A stretch of 51,895 nucleotides of DNA from Pseudomonadota bacterium (GTDB taxonomy: Bacteria; Pseudomonadota; Alphaproteobacteria; Rickettsiales; UBA3002). Shown here one piece after another: positions 19,102 through 28,027 of this stretch. The position numbers and the translations under genes were made by a program. Numbering within the stretch: position 1 is the first letter of the stretch; each line of letters starts with the position of its first letter. Under the pieces are notes generated by a model. It did no database searches, had not been told where the DNA came from, and saw only the letters and a list, made by a program, of their open reading frames with translations. The stretch spans positions 1-51,895 of the forward strand of contig CAUJIC010000076.1 of NCBI GenBank assembly GCA_963205305.1, given 5' to 3'.

Positions 19102-20997
19102 ATGGTGACAGCAATTCGCAACGCCAACCAACTGACCCCACGCAGCAAGGCGCGCGCGGCTGGCAATGCGAAGGGCACCACAGAAAAAATGACGGGCGCG
19201 GCGGCTGGCATCGATACGCTCGATTTTGTGCGCGATAATCGTATTCATATCAAACATGGCTCGCAGTTCATTGATGGGTATCTGGTGATTCACCCGCGCG
19301 AATTGGCGCCTGAGAGTGAACCTACGCTTCGTGAAAAATTGAAGCTGACCTTTAGCGTGCAGCATCCCTCGTTCTACGAGAATAAGGATCAGAAGGCGAT
19401 TGCCCTTGGGCTCGCGCAACTCATCCCCACCTCGCTGGCTGCTAAACACGCGCAGCAACAGGCCAATATTGCAGCCATTAATCAGGAAGTGGCAACGGGT
19501 ATCGATGCCCAAACGAAGAAGCAGCTCGATGATCGCGCCCACCCAATGACAGCGAACGTGAACGAGTTTTCCACCAAACCCACGACCGATGCGGTGGGCA
19601 TGGAGACCTTGAAAAATGGTCTGAGCATGTATTTGCTGATGCGCGAAAAACTGACGCAGGCTGGCTTTTTGAATCCGCTTGCATCCTACGTTCCAAGCAA
19701 ATCGACGCCTGATCAAATCCTCACGGTGCTGGGCGAAAAAGTCGGCGTGACGCCGATTGCCGTGCGCGATGCTGCCGTGAAAGATGGCCTCGCGGGTGTG
19801 GCCAATCTGCTCGGGGTTTCGCCTACACGTTTGGCAGAAATTCGCAGCGTGACAGAGCGCGCGGCGAGTAAGAATTTTAGCCAGAACATGGTGCTGGATT
19901 GGAACGTGGGCAGCCAGATTGCGCCTAATGCCAGTATCGATAGCAAGCTTGCCCAAGGCTTGGCATCGCGCATTGATACGACGATTACCAAAGCGCGTGA
20001 GCGCGCCCGCAATGTTTTCGAGGTGCCTGCCGCCATTACGGCCGAGGAAAAACGCGTAGCGCAAACCCTGAATGTGCTCGAGCCCATCCAGCGCGCGGTG
20101 ATGCATAAACTGGGCTACGAGATTTGCTACTCGCCCGAATATTTGCCCAAGGATATTGCGTTTTTCGATGGCATCAAGGGTTTGAACCGCCGCACCTTTA
20201 ACGACCCGCGCAGCCTTGAGGGCACCAAGCGCATTTACTTCAGTGCCTATGAGGGGCTTGAGGAATCGACCCGTGTGTTGGCGCACGAAGCGGCGCATAT
20301 GTTCTGGCCAAACCAGTTTGCCCCCGCTGAGGTGCAAAAAATTGATGCGCTGGCTGCCAGTGATGCGGCGCGCTTTAAACAACTTGGCAAATTGGTGGAT
20401 GAAAAATTCCCCGAATTCGAGAAATTTGTGCGCGCCTTTCAGGCAGGCAATGATGCTGAGAAAGCCGCCGTCAAACAAAGTGCCAATGCGTATTTTGCCC
20501 AGTATGGCGTTCAGGTAGGTGATGGCTTGCTACCCTACATCAAGGATGCAAACCAACTGCGCTACCTGACGAAATACGCGTCGGATAAACTTTCGACCGA
20601 AGGCGCGTTCTACACCGGTAGCAGCTACGCGAACCCGCCCGAGCGTTTCCGCGAAGTGCTGTCACGGTTTGCGGAATTGAAGCAAGTGCATTTGCGCGGC
20701 GAACCTCAGCTGATGCAGTTTTTAGCGCCCGGTCTGAACCAAGTGTGGGAGAACCATTATTTGCCTCACCTCGAGCACGTGTATGCGCAAGCAGTGGTAG
20801 GCGAGAAAGCAACCACTACGGCGCAACATAGTGCGTTTGAGCCCACCATTATGCCGCGCAGCGATGCTTGCACCGCCGAGCATATCCCCACCACACGCAT
20901 TGCCAAAGATGGTGCTAGCTTTGATGGTGTTGGCCTGAGCAACCCAGCGATTGCCGCCGCTAACAGCGTGTTGGGCGCTATGGGTGTTGGGCGCTAG
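19102..20997 (+). CDS. Putative zinc metallopeptidase with HEAAH motif, 631 residues
   Basis: Family not recognised. The segment 'TRVLAHEAAHMFWP' carries HEAAH at residues 395-399, the HExxH pattern of zinc metallopeptidases, inside a hydrophobic helix as expected. A third zinc ligand is not certain; 'NPPERFREVLSRFAEL' (about 511-526) is the best candidate and resembles the glutamate-bearing helix of lethal-factor-like proteases. Residues 1-320 are helical and hydrophilic, with no signal peptide or transmembrane segment; the tail after 570 is low-complexity. The basic N-terminus and lack of a classical signal allow either a cytoplasmic enzyme or a secreted effector. The gene is coupled to the small membrane protein upstream. 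Its TAG begins a long hairpin element. Confidence 0.65.
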   Translation: MVTAIRNANQLTPRSKARAAGNAKGTTEKMTGAAAGIDTLDFVRDNRIHIKHGSQFIDGYLVIHPRELAPESEPTLREKLKLTFSVQHPSFYENKDQKAIALGLAQLIPTSLAAKHAQQQANIAAINQEVATGIDAQTKKQLDDRAHPMTANVNEFSTKPTTDAVGMETLKNGLSMYLLMREKLTQAGFLNPLASYVPSKSTPDQILTVLGEKVGVTPIAVRDAAVKDGLAGVANLLGVSPTRLAEIRSVTERAASKNFSQNMVLDWNVGSQIAPNASIDSKLAQGLASRIDTTITKARERARNVFEVPAAITAEEKRVAQTLNVLEPIQRAVMHKLGYEICYSPEYLPKDIAFFDGIKGLNRRTFNDPRSLEGTKRIYFSAYEGLEESTRVLAHEAAHMFWPNQFAPAEVQKIDALAASDAARFKQLGKLVDEKFPEFEKFVRAFQAGNDAEKAAVKQSANAYFAQYGVQVGDGLLPYIKDANQLRYLTKYASDKLSTEGAFYTGSSYANPPERFREVLSRFAELKQVHLRGEPQLMQFLAPGLNQVWENHYLPHLEHVYAQAVVGEKATTTAQHSAFEPTIMPRSDACTAEHIPTTRIAKDGASFDGVGLSNPAIAAANSVLGAMGVGR

Positions 20998-21143
20998 TTA
21001 GCGTTATCAAACGCTACTATGGCTGACTGCAAACAGCGAGTTACTCCGCTTCCGTTCCGCATGTACGTTGATGTACACTTGCGGTACGGTTCTCGTAACA
21101 CACTGTTTTCGTCAAGCCCTAGCGAATTTTACAACGCTAACTA
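20995..21143. repeat. Family 2 long-hairpin element, copy 1
   Basis: Outer arms TAGTTAGCGTT (20995-21005) and AACGCTAACTA (21133-21143) are perfectly complementary. Further inner pairings are CGCTA/TAGCG, AAACAG (21031-21036)/CTGTTT (21103-21108) and GTTA (21040-21043)/TAAC (21096-21099). They enclose a conserved 49-base core (21047-21095) ending in a TGTAC/GTACA stem with a 6-base loop. The left arm begins in the stop codon of the HEAAH gene; the right arm abuts the stop of the convergent 47-residue gene. 39 of 49 core bases match copy 2 at 36619-36667. No T-tract. Confidence 0.8.
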
Positions 21144-21146
21144 CAG

Positions 21147-21290
21147 TTAGCGCGGTTTGTGTTGGCAACCACCACAGCAATCGGCCTCGTCTTCTAGGAA
21201 TTCTTCCCATTTTTCTGGCTCGGGCTTGGGTGCCGAGGGCACCGTTGTTTGCACGGCTTCAACAGGGTCGTTTGGCGATTGCGGCTTCAT
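21147..21290 (-). CDS. 47-residue acidic Cys-rich peptide
   Basis: A small gene with an excellent ribosome site (GAGGAG just upstream of the ATG at 21290). The product has a Pro-rich middle ('APKPEPEKWEEFLEDEADC') and ends with 'DCCGGCQHKPR'. The CCGGC cluster after an acidic stretch recalls short oxidoreductase-like or metal-binding peptides common in proteobacteria, but no family can be named firmly. It lies between a lipocalin gene (same strand, 13 bases upstream) and the family 2 hairpin, and may be co-transcribed with the lipocalin. Confidence 0.6.
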   Translation of the reverse strand: MKPQSPNDPVEAVQTTVPSAPKPEPEKWEEFLEDEADCCGGCQHKPR

Positions 21291-21303
21291 GGCTCCTCGG
21301 TTT

Positions 21304-21834
21304 TTAGCGTGCCTGTTTAGGGCGATACAGGAGTGAAGTGTCGTAACCCAGCGCTTTGGCGCGTGCGATGAGTTTGGCCACTTGCTTGTCGCTTAGGTGC
21401 GGCGATCGCGTGAGTATCCATAGATAGCGCCCCGACGGCTCACCCACAATCGACCAGCTGTAATCATCCGCGCGGTCGAGCACCCAATAATCGCCATAGA
21501 ACGGCCAAAAGAAGCTGACGCGCAGTTTGGCATTGTTGCTGCCCTCGACGGCGTAGGCGCTGCCCTCGGCGGTGTTGAGTTCGCCATCCACCGTGCCTTG
21601 GTGACAGGAGTTGAGCACTTTGATTTTGCCATCATCCCGCAGGGAATATTCCGCAGTCACGGCTTCACAGCCTGTTTCGAAACGGTTTTCGTAGCGGGCG
21701 AGTTCGTACCATCGGCCAAGGTAGCGGCTAAGGTCGACCGCTTTTGCGGGTGCGGGAACGTTGGCGTTACCGACGGGTCCTTGCCCGCAGGCGGCTAACA
21801 AAATACACAGGGCAGCAGCTATGAATGGGCGCAT
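21304..21834 (-). CDS. blc: Outer-membrane lipocalin (Blc-like)
   Basis: A 176-residue lipoprotein. The signal 'MRPFIAAALCILLAAC' has its lipidated Cys at residue 16, followed by the lipocalin motif 'YLGRWYELARYENRFE' and later 'SFFWPFYGDYWVLD' and 'GRYLWILTRSP', the classical Blc elements. Bacterial lipocalins bind lysophospholipids or fatty acids at the outer membrane and are linked to envelope stress. The ATG at 21834 is preceded by AGGA with good spacing; a longer frame to 21921 lacks signal character and overlaps the upstream gene. Confidence 0.9.
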   Translation of the reverse strand: MRPFIAAALCILLAACGQGPVGNANVPAPAKAVDLSRYLGRWYELARYENRFETGCEAVTAEYSLRDDGKIKVLNSCHQGTVDGELNTAEGSAYAVEGSNNAKLRVSFFWPFYGDYWVLDRADDYSWSIVGEPSGRYLWILTRSPHLSDKQVAKLIARAKALGYDTSLLYRPKQAR

Positions 21835-21848
21835 GATAGTTCCTAATG

Positions 21849-23189
21849 TTAGGGTGTGACCGTGTGGGCGCGATTTCTGCGTTCGAATAGTATCAGCATG
21901 ATGGCCATTGGCAGTAGCCATGTAACCCGACTTTGGTAGCGATCATGCACCCCTGATAACGCGGTACATAGCAGGGTATTACCCAAAAGGAAACAAATCA
22001 CCGTGCATGGTAGCAAGAAAGAAGGTTCCGTGCGTTTGGCGATGTTGGCGATACCGATAGCCAGCAGCACGAAAAACGCCAAGGGTGTAAGGATAGCATC
22101 CACGGTGTGGATGAACCTGTGCGGAATAGTATCGCGCATTTCGGCACTGCTGAGGTAGGCGTTCACTGCAGGTTCGCCAAATTTTTCACGGATCAGCGCT
22201 TCGACCGAGGGTATCTGGTATTTGGTGGTGAACTCTGCCGCGGGTTCGTGCGTCATGAGGCCATGCAACAGATTCTCCTCGACCATGGTGAGCACTTCCA
22301 TCGGGCGGGTGAGCAGGGTTTGCTTCACAATCATCGCCGATTCTTCGCGCATGGCCATGAAGCCGCCAAGGCGCTGATAGGTATCGGTGAACCACAGCAA
22401 TTCCTCGGCGGTGGCGGGCAATTTTTTCTCGTAGGCGCAGATGCGGTAGCCAGCCTCGGGGCACGCCTCGTGCAGATAGGTGCGCGCAGGCCCATACTCG
22501 ATAAGGTTCGCCATAAAGAAGGATTGACCCGCGGAGGAAAGCGTCCAGTTTTTGAAGATGACCCCGTTATAGAGCAACAGCGCGACAATGGTGAGGGTGA
22601 TGGGTGTGGCCAGTAGGGCGAGCGAGTGCTTGCGATAATTAAGTGGCACGCCCGCGCGCCACAACAGCACGGCGAGCAGTATCAGCATGCCCATCGCAAG
22701 GGGCAGATTGGTGATATGGGTGACAGTGGCGACGCAACCAAGCAACACGAGGTAGCGCCGTGTGATGGGGTTGAGTTGCTGATGGTAGAACGCGAGGATG
22801 ACCATGCACAGGAACATGATGGGCGTAAAAATATCGGCCATGATAAAGCCCGTGAAATAGGGCAGGCTAGAAAACGCTGCGAGCCATGCCATCATGCCAA
22901 GAAATTGCCGCGACGAAAGGGTGGGCGCGACCAGCTTGCCCAGCAGCCAGATGAGATGGCTGACGAGGAGCGATTGCAGCACCACAGGCATCCAGATGAA
23001 GCGGTTGAGGTGGGCGAAGGTAATGAACAACCCATAAAAAGGTGGGCGGTGGATGTGTGGATACAGAGTGAGGTAGTCGCCTGAATCGGCGAAGATGAAC
23101 GGAAAGCCGTTGAGCAGCGCGGGAACCATCAGGAACAATGCAGCGGCAAGTATCACTAGCGCTGCGCGTGTGTTGATTGCCCCCAGCAT
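21849..23189 (-). CDS. GT-C-like integral membrane protein
   Basis: A 446-residue protein with about ten hydrophobic segments. The first loop contains 'FADSGDYLTLYPHIHRPPF', an acidic motif placed as in GT-C glycosyltransferases, and a second polar region (about 215-350) lies between membrane segments. A conserved-looking 'GVHDRYQSRVTWLLP' precedes the final helix. This suggests a lipid-linked-sugar-dependent transferase or a related envelope protein; the family is not identified. Its ATG overlaps the permease stop as TGATG, so it is translated with the permease. The lipocalin gene starts 15 bases after its end. Confidence 0.65.
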   Translation of the reverse strand: MLGAINTRAALVILAAALFLMVPALLNGFPFIFADSGDYLTLYPHIHRPPFYGLFITFAHLNRFIWMPVVLQSLLVSHLIWLLGKLVAPTLSSRQFLGMMAWLAAFSSLPYFTGFIMADIFTPIMFLCMVILAFYHQQLNPITRRYLVLLGCVATVTHITNLPLAMGMLILLAVLLWRAGVPLNYRKHSLALLATPITLTIVALLLYNGVIFKNWTLSSAGQSFFMANLIEYGPARTYLHEACPEAGYRICAYEKKLPATAEELLWFTDTYQRLGGFMAMREESAMIVKQTLLTRPMEVLTMVEENLLHGLMTHEPAAEFTTKYQIPSVEALIREKFGEPAVNAYLSSAEMRDTIPHRFIHTVDAILTPLAFFVLLAIGIANIAKRTEPSFLLPCTVICFLLGNTLLCTALSGVHDRYQSRVTWLLPMAIMLILFERRNRAHTVTP

Positions 23190-25168
23190 CAGACCTTCAT
23201 GGGCATGATAATCAAGTTTTGACCTTTGGTGTGCAGACGCTTTTGCACCATGTAGGCCGTTTGGTTATGCAGAATTTGCGTGAAGTAATTTTCCTTCTCG
23301 AAAATCAGCTTGGCAGCAAAGAATACCGTATGCGGGAAATCCGCAGAAATGCGCTCGGTGAGGCGGCTCACGGTTTCAATCACATCGGTGCCGTAATCGT
23401 GATAATAGGTGGCAGGCATGCCGCGCGCGGAGCAGTAATCGACATATTGTTTCAGCATGGCTTTGGTGTCGCGGCGCAGCGTATGCCAGTTTGCCTCATC
23501 CGAGAACTCCTCGGTATCGATTTCGCCGACGCTAGCAAATACGAAGTTTTTGAACACACCGGGGAAGAGGCGTTGCACCCAGAGGAAGGTGTGCATCCCC
23601 GGAGCCGAGGAACCACCGACAAGGAACACCGCCGTGGGATGGCGGGGATCCATTTTGGGTTTTTCTTCGGGCATGGGCTTGGGTGTGCTGCCAAACATGG
23701 CGCCACCGAGCTCTTTCTCGATCTCACTCATACGCGCACGCACGCCTTCGTAGTGCCGACGGATAGCCATGCCGAGCGCAATGATGGCACCCGTTACCAC
23801 CACGGTTTTCCATGCACCATAGCTAAATTTCTCGACCAAGGTGACCATGAGAATGGTGGCGCAAACAATGAGCGACAGCACGACGACGAACAGCTTGTGC
23901 CATATTTTGGGGTTCTTGCGCTCGCGCCAACGGTAACGAGTGATGCCCGCAAGCGACAAGGTGAAGGTGAGGAATACGTTGATGGAATACATGACCACCA
24001 GCAAGTGCACTTCGCCGCCTGTGGCCATGAGTGCGCCCACCGCCATGCCGCCCATGAGCATGACGCCATTTTTGGTGACAAGGCGGTTGCTGAGCGCCGA
24101 GAACATATGCGGTAGCCAGCGATCCACCGCCATGAGAGCCATGACGTTTGGACCAGCAATGAAGCCCGTATTCGCGGCCACAAACAGTAAGCCAGCAGCA
24201 AATAGCAGCGAGATGGCCGTAAATTCGTGCGAGATATTGACGCCGAAAACTTCCCAGTTGGCAGTCACCAGTTTGAAGGCGCTGGCGTTCAGGGTTTCGC
24301 CCTCGACCTTTTGTACATCCCACAGCAGATACATGGTGATGATGCCCGCCGCGACGAGCGCGAGGGAGAACGCCACTGCCCACATAGTTGCTTTGCCTGT
24401 GCGCACTTTGGGCTCGGCCAGATTATTCATGGAATTGCTGACGGCCTCGAGACCTGTATAGGTACCACCGCCGAGCGAGAACGCTTTGAAGAACAAGGCA
24501 AGGACGGCAAACCAGCCAATTTCACCCGCCATGGTTTGGGTTTCATTTACAGCGTTAGGGACAAGGTTTGTCAGTCCCGCCGAATGGTCGAAAATTCCCC
24601 AAAGGATAAGAATCGTATGGGTGGCAATGAATCCGAGGAAAATCGGCAGCAGGAAGCGGATGGATTCTTTCATCCCTCGTAAATTCATGTAGGTGAGAAT
24701 GCCCGCGACCAGAAGCGCCATCAGTAGTTTATAATCTTGGAACCCGAGCGGCAGCATGGAGAATAATGCATCGACACCGCTGGCAATGGAGATGGCAATG
24801 GTAAGGACATAATCGATGAGCAAGGCCGCACCCGCCACAAGGCCAGTTTTAGGCCCAAGCATGGTGGTGGCCACGCGGTACCCGCCGCCGCCATTGGGGA
24901 AAAGTTCGATGACTTGCGTGTAGGCTGCTGCAATGAGAAAAACGGTGAAGGCAGTGACAATGGCCAAGAAAATGGCAAGGTGGGTGTGGCCAGCAAGCGC
25001 AAGGAAGGCTTCTTCGGGGCCGTAGTTGGCGGAGGATAGACCATCCGCTCCGATGCCCACCCACGCAAAGAATGTGATGAGCGCCATGTGGTGGCGTGTA
25101 TCGGACTTAAAGGGGTCGAGCGGCTTGCCCATCAGGGCGCGCTTAATAGATGAGGTTGTTAGCGGCAT
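23189..25168 (-). CDS. APC-superfamily permease, KimA-like
   Basis: A 659-residue permease with about 12 transmembrane segments followed by a cytoplasmic domain (about 480-659). Features such as 'GADGLSSANYGPEEAF', 'PNGGGGYRVATTMLGPKTG' and 'ALLIDYVLTIAISIASG' fit the APC fold and resemble the KimA/YdaO potassium-importer branch more than amino-acid permeases. The C-terminal domain ('PTAVFLVGGSSAPGMHTFLW') looks like a nucleotide-binding regulatory module. Substrate is not certain: potassium by similarity, an amino acid as the alternative. A TTTACA-G-TGTAAA palindrome sits about 30 bases upstream of the ATG. Confidence 0.8.
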   Translation of the reverse strand: MPLTTSSIKRALMGKPLDPFKSDTRHHMALITFFAWVGIGADGLSSANYGPEEAFLALAGHTHLAIFLAIVTAFTVFLIAAAYTQVIELFPNGGGGYRVATTMLGPKTGLVAGAALLIDYVLTIAISIASGVDALFSMLPLGFQDYKLLMALLVAGILTYMNLRGMKESIRFLLPIFLGFIATHTILILWGIFDHSAGLTNLVPNAVNETQTMAGEIGWFAVLALFFKAFSLGGGTYTGLEAVSNSMNNLAEPKVRTGKATMWAVAFSLALVAAGIITMYLLWDVQKVEGETLNASAFKLVTANWEVFGVNISHEFTAISLLFAAGLLFVAANTGFIAGPNVMALMAVDRWLPHMFSALSNRLVTKNGVMLMGGMAVGALMATGGEVHLLVVMYSINVFLTFTLSLAGITRYRWRERKNPKIWHKLFVVVLSLIVCATILMVTLVEKFSYGAWKTVVVTGAIIALGMAIRRHYEGVRARMSEIEKELGGAMFGSTPKPMPEEKPKMDPRHPTAVFLVGGSSAPGMHTFLWVQRLFPGVFKNFVFASVGEIDTEEFSDEANWHTLRRDTKAMLKQYVDYCSARGMPATYYHDYGTDVIETVSRLTERISADFPHTVFFAAKLIFEKENYFTQILHNQTAYMVQKRLHTKGQNLIIMPMKV

Positions 25169-25197
25169 AAGAACCTTCTTGCCAGAACCAGCGGGGT

Positions 25198-25210
25198 TTT
25201 ACAGTGTAAA
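25198..25210. promoter_or_regulatory. 13-bp palindrome upstream of the permease gene
   Basis: TTTACA-G-TGTAAA is a perfect inverted repeat with one central base, located 30 bases upstream of the permease start and 95 bases before mnmC in the divergent gap. An AT-rich 'TTATAAAAT' box for minus-strand transcription lies just beyond it, so it would sit in the 5' leader or near the start of transcription of the permease mRNA. Confidence 0.35.
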
Positions 25211-25304
25211 CACGGCTACGGTCGGCGCTTTACGCCTGATTTTATAAGGTTGCAACATAATTACCATTCCCGCAGCCACCGCAATAGGCTAGCCAAGGGG
25301 GGGT

Positions 25305-27137
25305 ATGAACCACATCAATGCCCATGTTCCCGCTCCTGCACTCGACCTCGCCGATGCTACGCCCGTATCCTCGGCGTTTGGGGATGTGTATTTTTCGCGC
25401 GGGGGTGGGGTGGCGGAAACCGAGCATGTTTTCTTGAAAGGCAATGGGTTACCAGAACGCTGGGCAGGCGTTTCGCGCTTCACGATTGCGGAACTAGGGT
25501 TTGGGACGGGCTTAAATTTCCTCGTCACCCTCAAGCGGTTTCGCGAGACGGCAGCGGCGGGTGCGGTGCTGCATTACGTAGCTATCGAGAAATACCCCTT
25601 CACGCCCGAAGCATTGCGCGCGGTGCTGGCGTTGCAGCCTGAGGTGGTGGCCGAGGCGGCGGAGTTGCTGGCCGCTTATCCGCTGCGCCTACCCGGTATT
25701 CACCGTATCCACCTGCCGCGCTGTGTGCTGACGCTGTGCGTGGGAGAAGTGGAGGAGATGTTAGAAGAGCTAATGATTGAAGGGGGCTCGTTGCCTGCTA
25801 TCGACGCATGGTACCTTGACGGCTTTTCACCTGCCAAGAACCCAGAGATGTGGAGCGAGAGTATTCTAGCACACGTCGGGTGGCTTAGCCATATGGGTAC
25901 GACATTCGCCACCTTCACCAGTGCAGGCGAGGTGCGGCGTGGGCTGCAGGCGGCAGGGTTTACGGTGCATAAAGTGGCAGGGTTTGGCCACAAGCGCGAG
26001 ATGAGCATCGGTATTATAGAAGGGGGAACGCAGGGCGCCCCACTCCATGATAAAAACTTTGAGTGTGTGGTGATTGGTGCGGGCATTGCTGGGGCGACGT
26101 TGGCGCGGTCGCTCGCCGAGCGTGGATATAAAGTGACAGTGCTGGAGCGTGGGGCAATCGCGAGCGGTGCCTCGGGCAATGCGGCAGGCGTATTGTTCCC
26201 GCAGCTGACCAAACAGTGGAACACATCGACGGCGTGGTATTTCACTGCCTATGGGTTTGCGCTGCGTCAACTGGCGCGGTGGCAAGCGGATGGATTGAGA
26301 TTTGCGAACAGCATGATGGGCATGTTACGCCTGCCACGCCACGCCGAGGAAGAAGCGCAACTGCGCGCGTTGAACGAAACACAGGGGCTTGATGAAAAGA
26401 TTGTGCATTGGGTAGAGCGCGAAGCAGCAAGCGAGATAGCGGGTGTGGCGCTGCCCACGGGCGCAGACTACTTCCCGCAAGGGACATGGGTGTCGCCGCC
26501 CGAGCTATGCCGCGCACTGTTGCAGCATGAGAAGATTATACTGCGCGAGCAATGTGCAGCAATTTCTATCACGCGCACGGGCGATGGATGGGTGGTGACG
26601 CTTGCGAATGGTGAGGAATTGAAAGCCCCCGCCGTATGTGTTGCTAGCGCTGAGGAAAGCGCCATGTTGCTCACGAAGTATGGCTTACGGTTGAATGTTG
26701 TGGGTGGTCAGGTGAGCGAAATTGCTGCGAGTGATGTTGCAGCACCGCTTCGCAGCATTTTATGCCATAAGGGGTATGTGATTCCGCGCGACGACAGCTA
26801 CCTTATTGGTGCGACCTATCACCGCGAGGATATGCTGGCGGTGACGGATGCGCGGCACGCGGAAAATATGGCGGAGTTGAAGAATATCCTCCCCGATTGG
26901 ATGCATGGTGAAGTGCAGACGGGACGAAGCTCGGTGCGTGCGACCACGCCTGACCGCCTGCCTTATGTGGGTGCGGTGGATATGGGGCTATATGTAACGA
27001 CAGGTCATGGATCACGCGGGTTGCTGAGCGCGCCCCTTGCGGCCGAGATGATTGCGAGCAGTATAACAGGTGAAATGTCGCCCGTGTCGCAAGGGTTAGT
27101 TAAAGCGCTCCACCCACTGCGGTTTAAAAAAGCGTAA
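25305..27137 (+). CDS. mnmC: Bifunctional tRNA mnm5s2U biosynthesis enzyme MnmC
   Basis: A 610-residue two-domain enzyme completing the wobble-uridine modification of tRNA. The N-terminal methyltransferase (MnmD-like, 1-240) contains 'AELGFGTGLNFLVTLKRF' and 'AWYLDGFSPAKNPEMWS'. The C-terminal FAD oxidoreductase (from about 252) starts with the Rossmann motif 'VVIGAGIAGATLARSLAE' and ends with 'VTTGHGSRGLLSAPLAAEMI'. Together they convert cmnm5(s2)U to mnm5(s2)U. The ATG directly follows a G-rich ribosome site. The last 14 bases overlap the convergent murI. Confidence 0.95.
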   Translation: MNHINAHVPAPALDLADATPVSSAFGDVYFSRGGGVAETEHVFLKGNGLPERWAGVSRFTIAELGFGTGLNFLVTLKRFRETAAAGAVLHYVAIEKYPFTPEALRAVLALQPEVVAEAAELLAAYPLRLPGIHRIHLPRCVLTLCVGEVEEMLEELMIEGGSLPAIDAWYLDGFSPAKNPEMWSESILAHVGWLSHMGTTFATFTSAGEVRRGLQAAGFTVHKVAGFGHKREMSIGIIEGGTQGAPLHDKNFECVVIGAGIAGATLARSLAERGYKVTVLERGAIASGASGNAAGVLFPQLTKQWNTSTAWYFTAYGFALRQLARWQADGLRFANSMMGMLRLPRHAEEEAQLRALNETQGLDEKIVHWVEREAASEIAGVALPTGADYFPQGTWVSPPELCRALLQHEKIILREQCAAISITRTGDGWVVTLANGEELKAPAVCVASAEESAMLLTKYGLRLNVVGGQVSEIAASDVAAPLRSILCHKGYVIPRDDSYLIGATYHREDMLAVTDARHAENMAELKNILPDWMHGEVQTGRSSVRATTPDRLPYVGAVDMGLYVTTGHGSRGLLSAPLAAEMIASSITGEMSPVSQGLVKALHPLRFKKA

Positions 27138-27900
27138 GTGCTCGCACCTCATCGAACCCTTCGCGCAGGAACACATCGCGGTAGCGAGCGATATCCTCCG
27201 CCCGAGTGACATAAGCGATGGAGGACGTGGGTGCAGTATCGGCAAGTGTTAGGGCGCGTCGCGCAATCGCAACGCTGGAATCGACCCAGGCGACTGGCCA
27301 TGGAGCCACGCGGCCTAGCGCATCGGCAATCAGCGGGTAATGGGTACAGCCTAGCACAATGCAATCGGTGCGGCCTCGTCCATCATCTAAAAAGGCGGGG
27401 GTAATTTCACTGCGCAACGCATCGAGGTCGAGCGCGGCGCCCAGCAAATGTGCCTCTACAAGTGCAGCGAGGTTGGGAGCGCCGTAATTATCGACCACGC
27501 AATCGGCGGCAAATTGCGCTACCAACGCACTACTATAGCTGCTAGCTGCCGTGTTGGGGGTGGCCAGCAAGGTGAAGCGCCGTGTTTTAGAAAGCTCTGC
27601 CGCAGGTTTGATGGCGGGCACCGTGCCGACAAAGGGAATGGCGAATTGTGCGCGCAAACTTTCGAGGCACAAGGTAGAGAGTGTGTTGCAGGCAAGGACA
27701 ATGGGCGCGGTTTGGTGGAGTGTCTGAATTTGTCGGATGAGTTCGGTTGCGCGGGCATTGATGTTTTCGCGGGTGCGTTTGCCATAAGGAAAGCCGCCCG
27801 TATCGGCCACATAGGTGAGCGTGCGCGCAGGATGTGTGGCGCGTAACGCACGCACCACCGAAATTCCCCCGAGGCCTGAATCAACAACAATCACCCGCAC
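27124..27900 (-). CDS. murI: Glutamate racemase
   Basis: A 258-residue enzyme supplying D-glutamate for peptidoglycan. The two catalytic cysteines are visible in 'VLACNTLSTL' (Cys71) and 'VLGCTHYPLIAD' (Cys185), with the substrate loop 'DSGLGGISV' and 'FPYGKR'. The order of the first loop (SGLGG rather than SGxGGL) and 'CNTLST' in place of CNTAS are small departures from the commonest sequence. The listed start is a GTG at 27900; a second GTG at 27894 has better spacing from AAGGG and may be the true start. It overlaps the convergent mnmC by 14 bases. Confidence 0.92.
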   Translation of the reverse strand: MRVIVVDSGLGGISVVRALRATHPARTLTYVADTGGFPYGKRTRENINARATELIRQIQTLHQTAPIVLACNTLSTLCLESLRAQFAIPFVGTVPAIKPAAELSKTRRFTLLATPNTAASSYSSALVAQFAADCVVDNYGAPNLAALVEAHLLGAALDLDALRSEITPAFLDDGRGRTDCIVLGCTHYPLIADALGRVAPWPVAWVDSSVAIARRALTLADTAPTSSIAYVTRAEDIARYRDVFLREGFDEVRALTLF

Positions 27901-28027
27901 GCCCTTGCATTTGCTTAAAATTTTCGCTGTATTCGTCGCGATTGCTCGATGTCTTCACCTTGCAATTGTGCCGAATTTTCGTCATAGTGAACCTCTATCA
28001 CTTGGTCAGCAATAAAGGAATAGCATC

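Noticed and set aside
18895-20478. Open frame of 527 codons antisense to the HEAAH gene
   Set aside because: It is the mirror of a GC-skewed coding frame: rich in Arg, His and Cys, no ribosome site, and it crosses into the upstream gene. The plus strand has a proper start, overlap context and a recognisable motif.
20995-21143. Family 2 hairpins as standard Rho-independent terminators
   Set aside because: The stems are much longer and more interrupted than usual and no T-tract follows on either strand. A termination role by another route is not excluded.
23177-24115. Plus-strand frame of 312 codons opposite the KimA-like permease
   Set aside because: His- and Gly-rich low-complexity translation typical of an antisense shadow; the minus strand shows a full APC permease.
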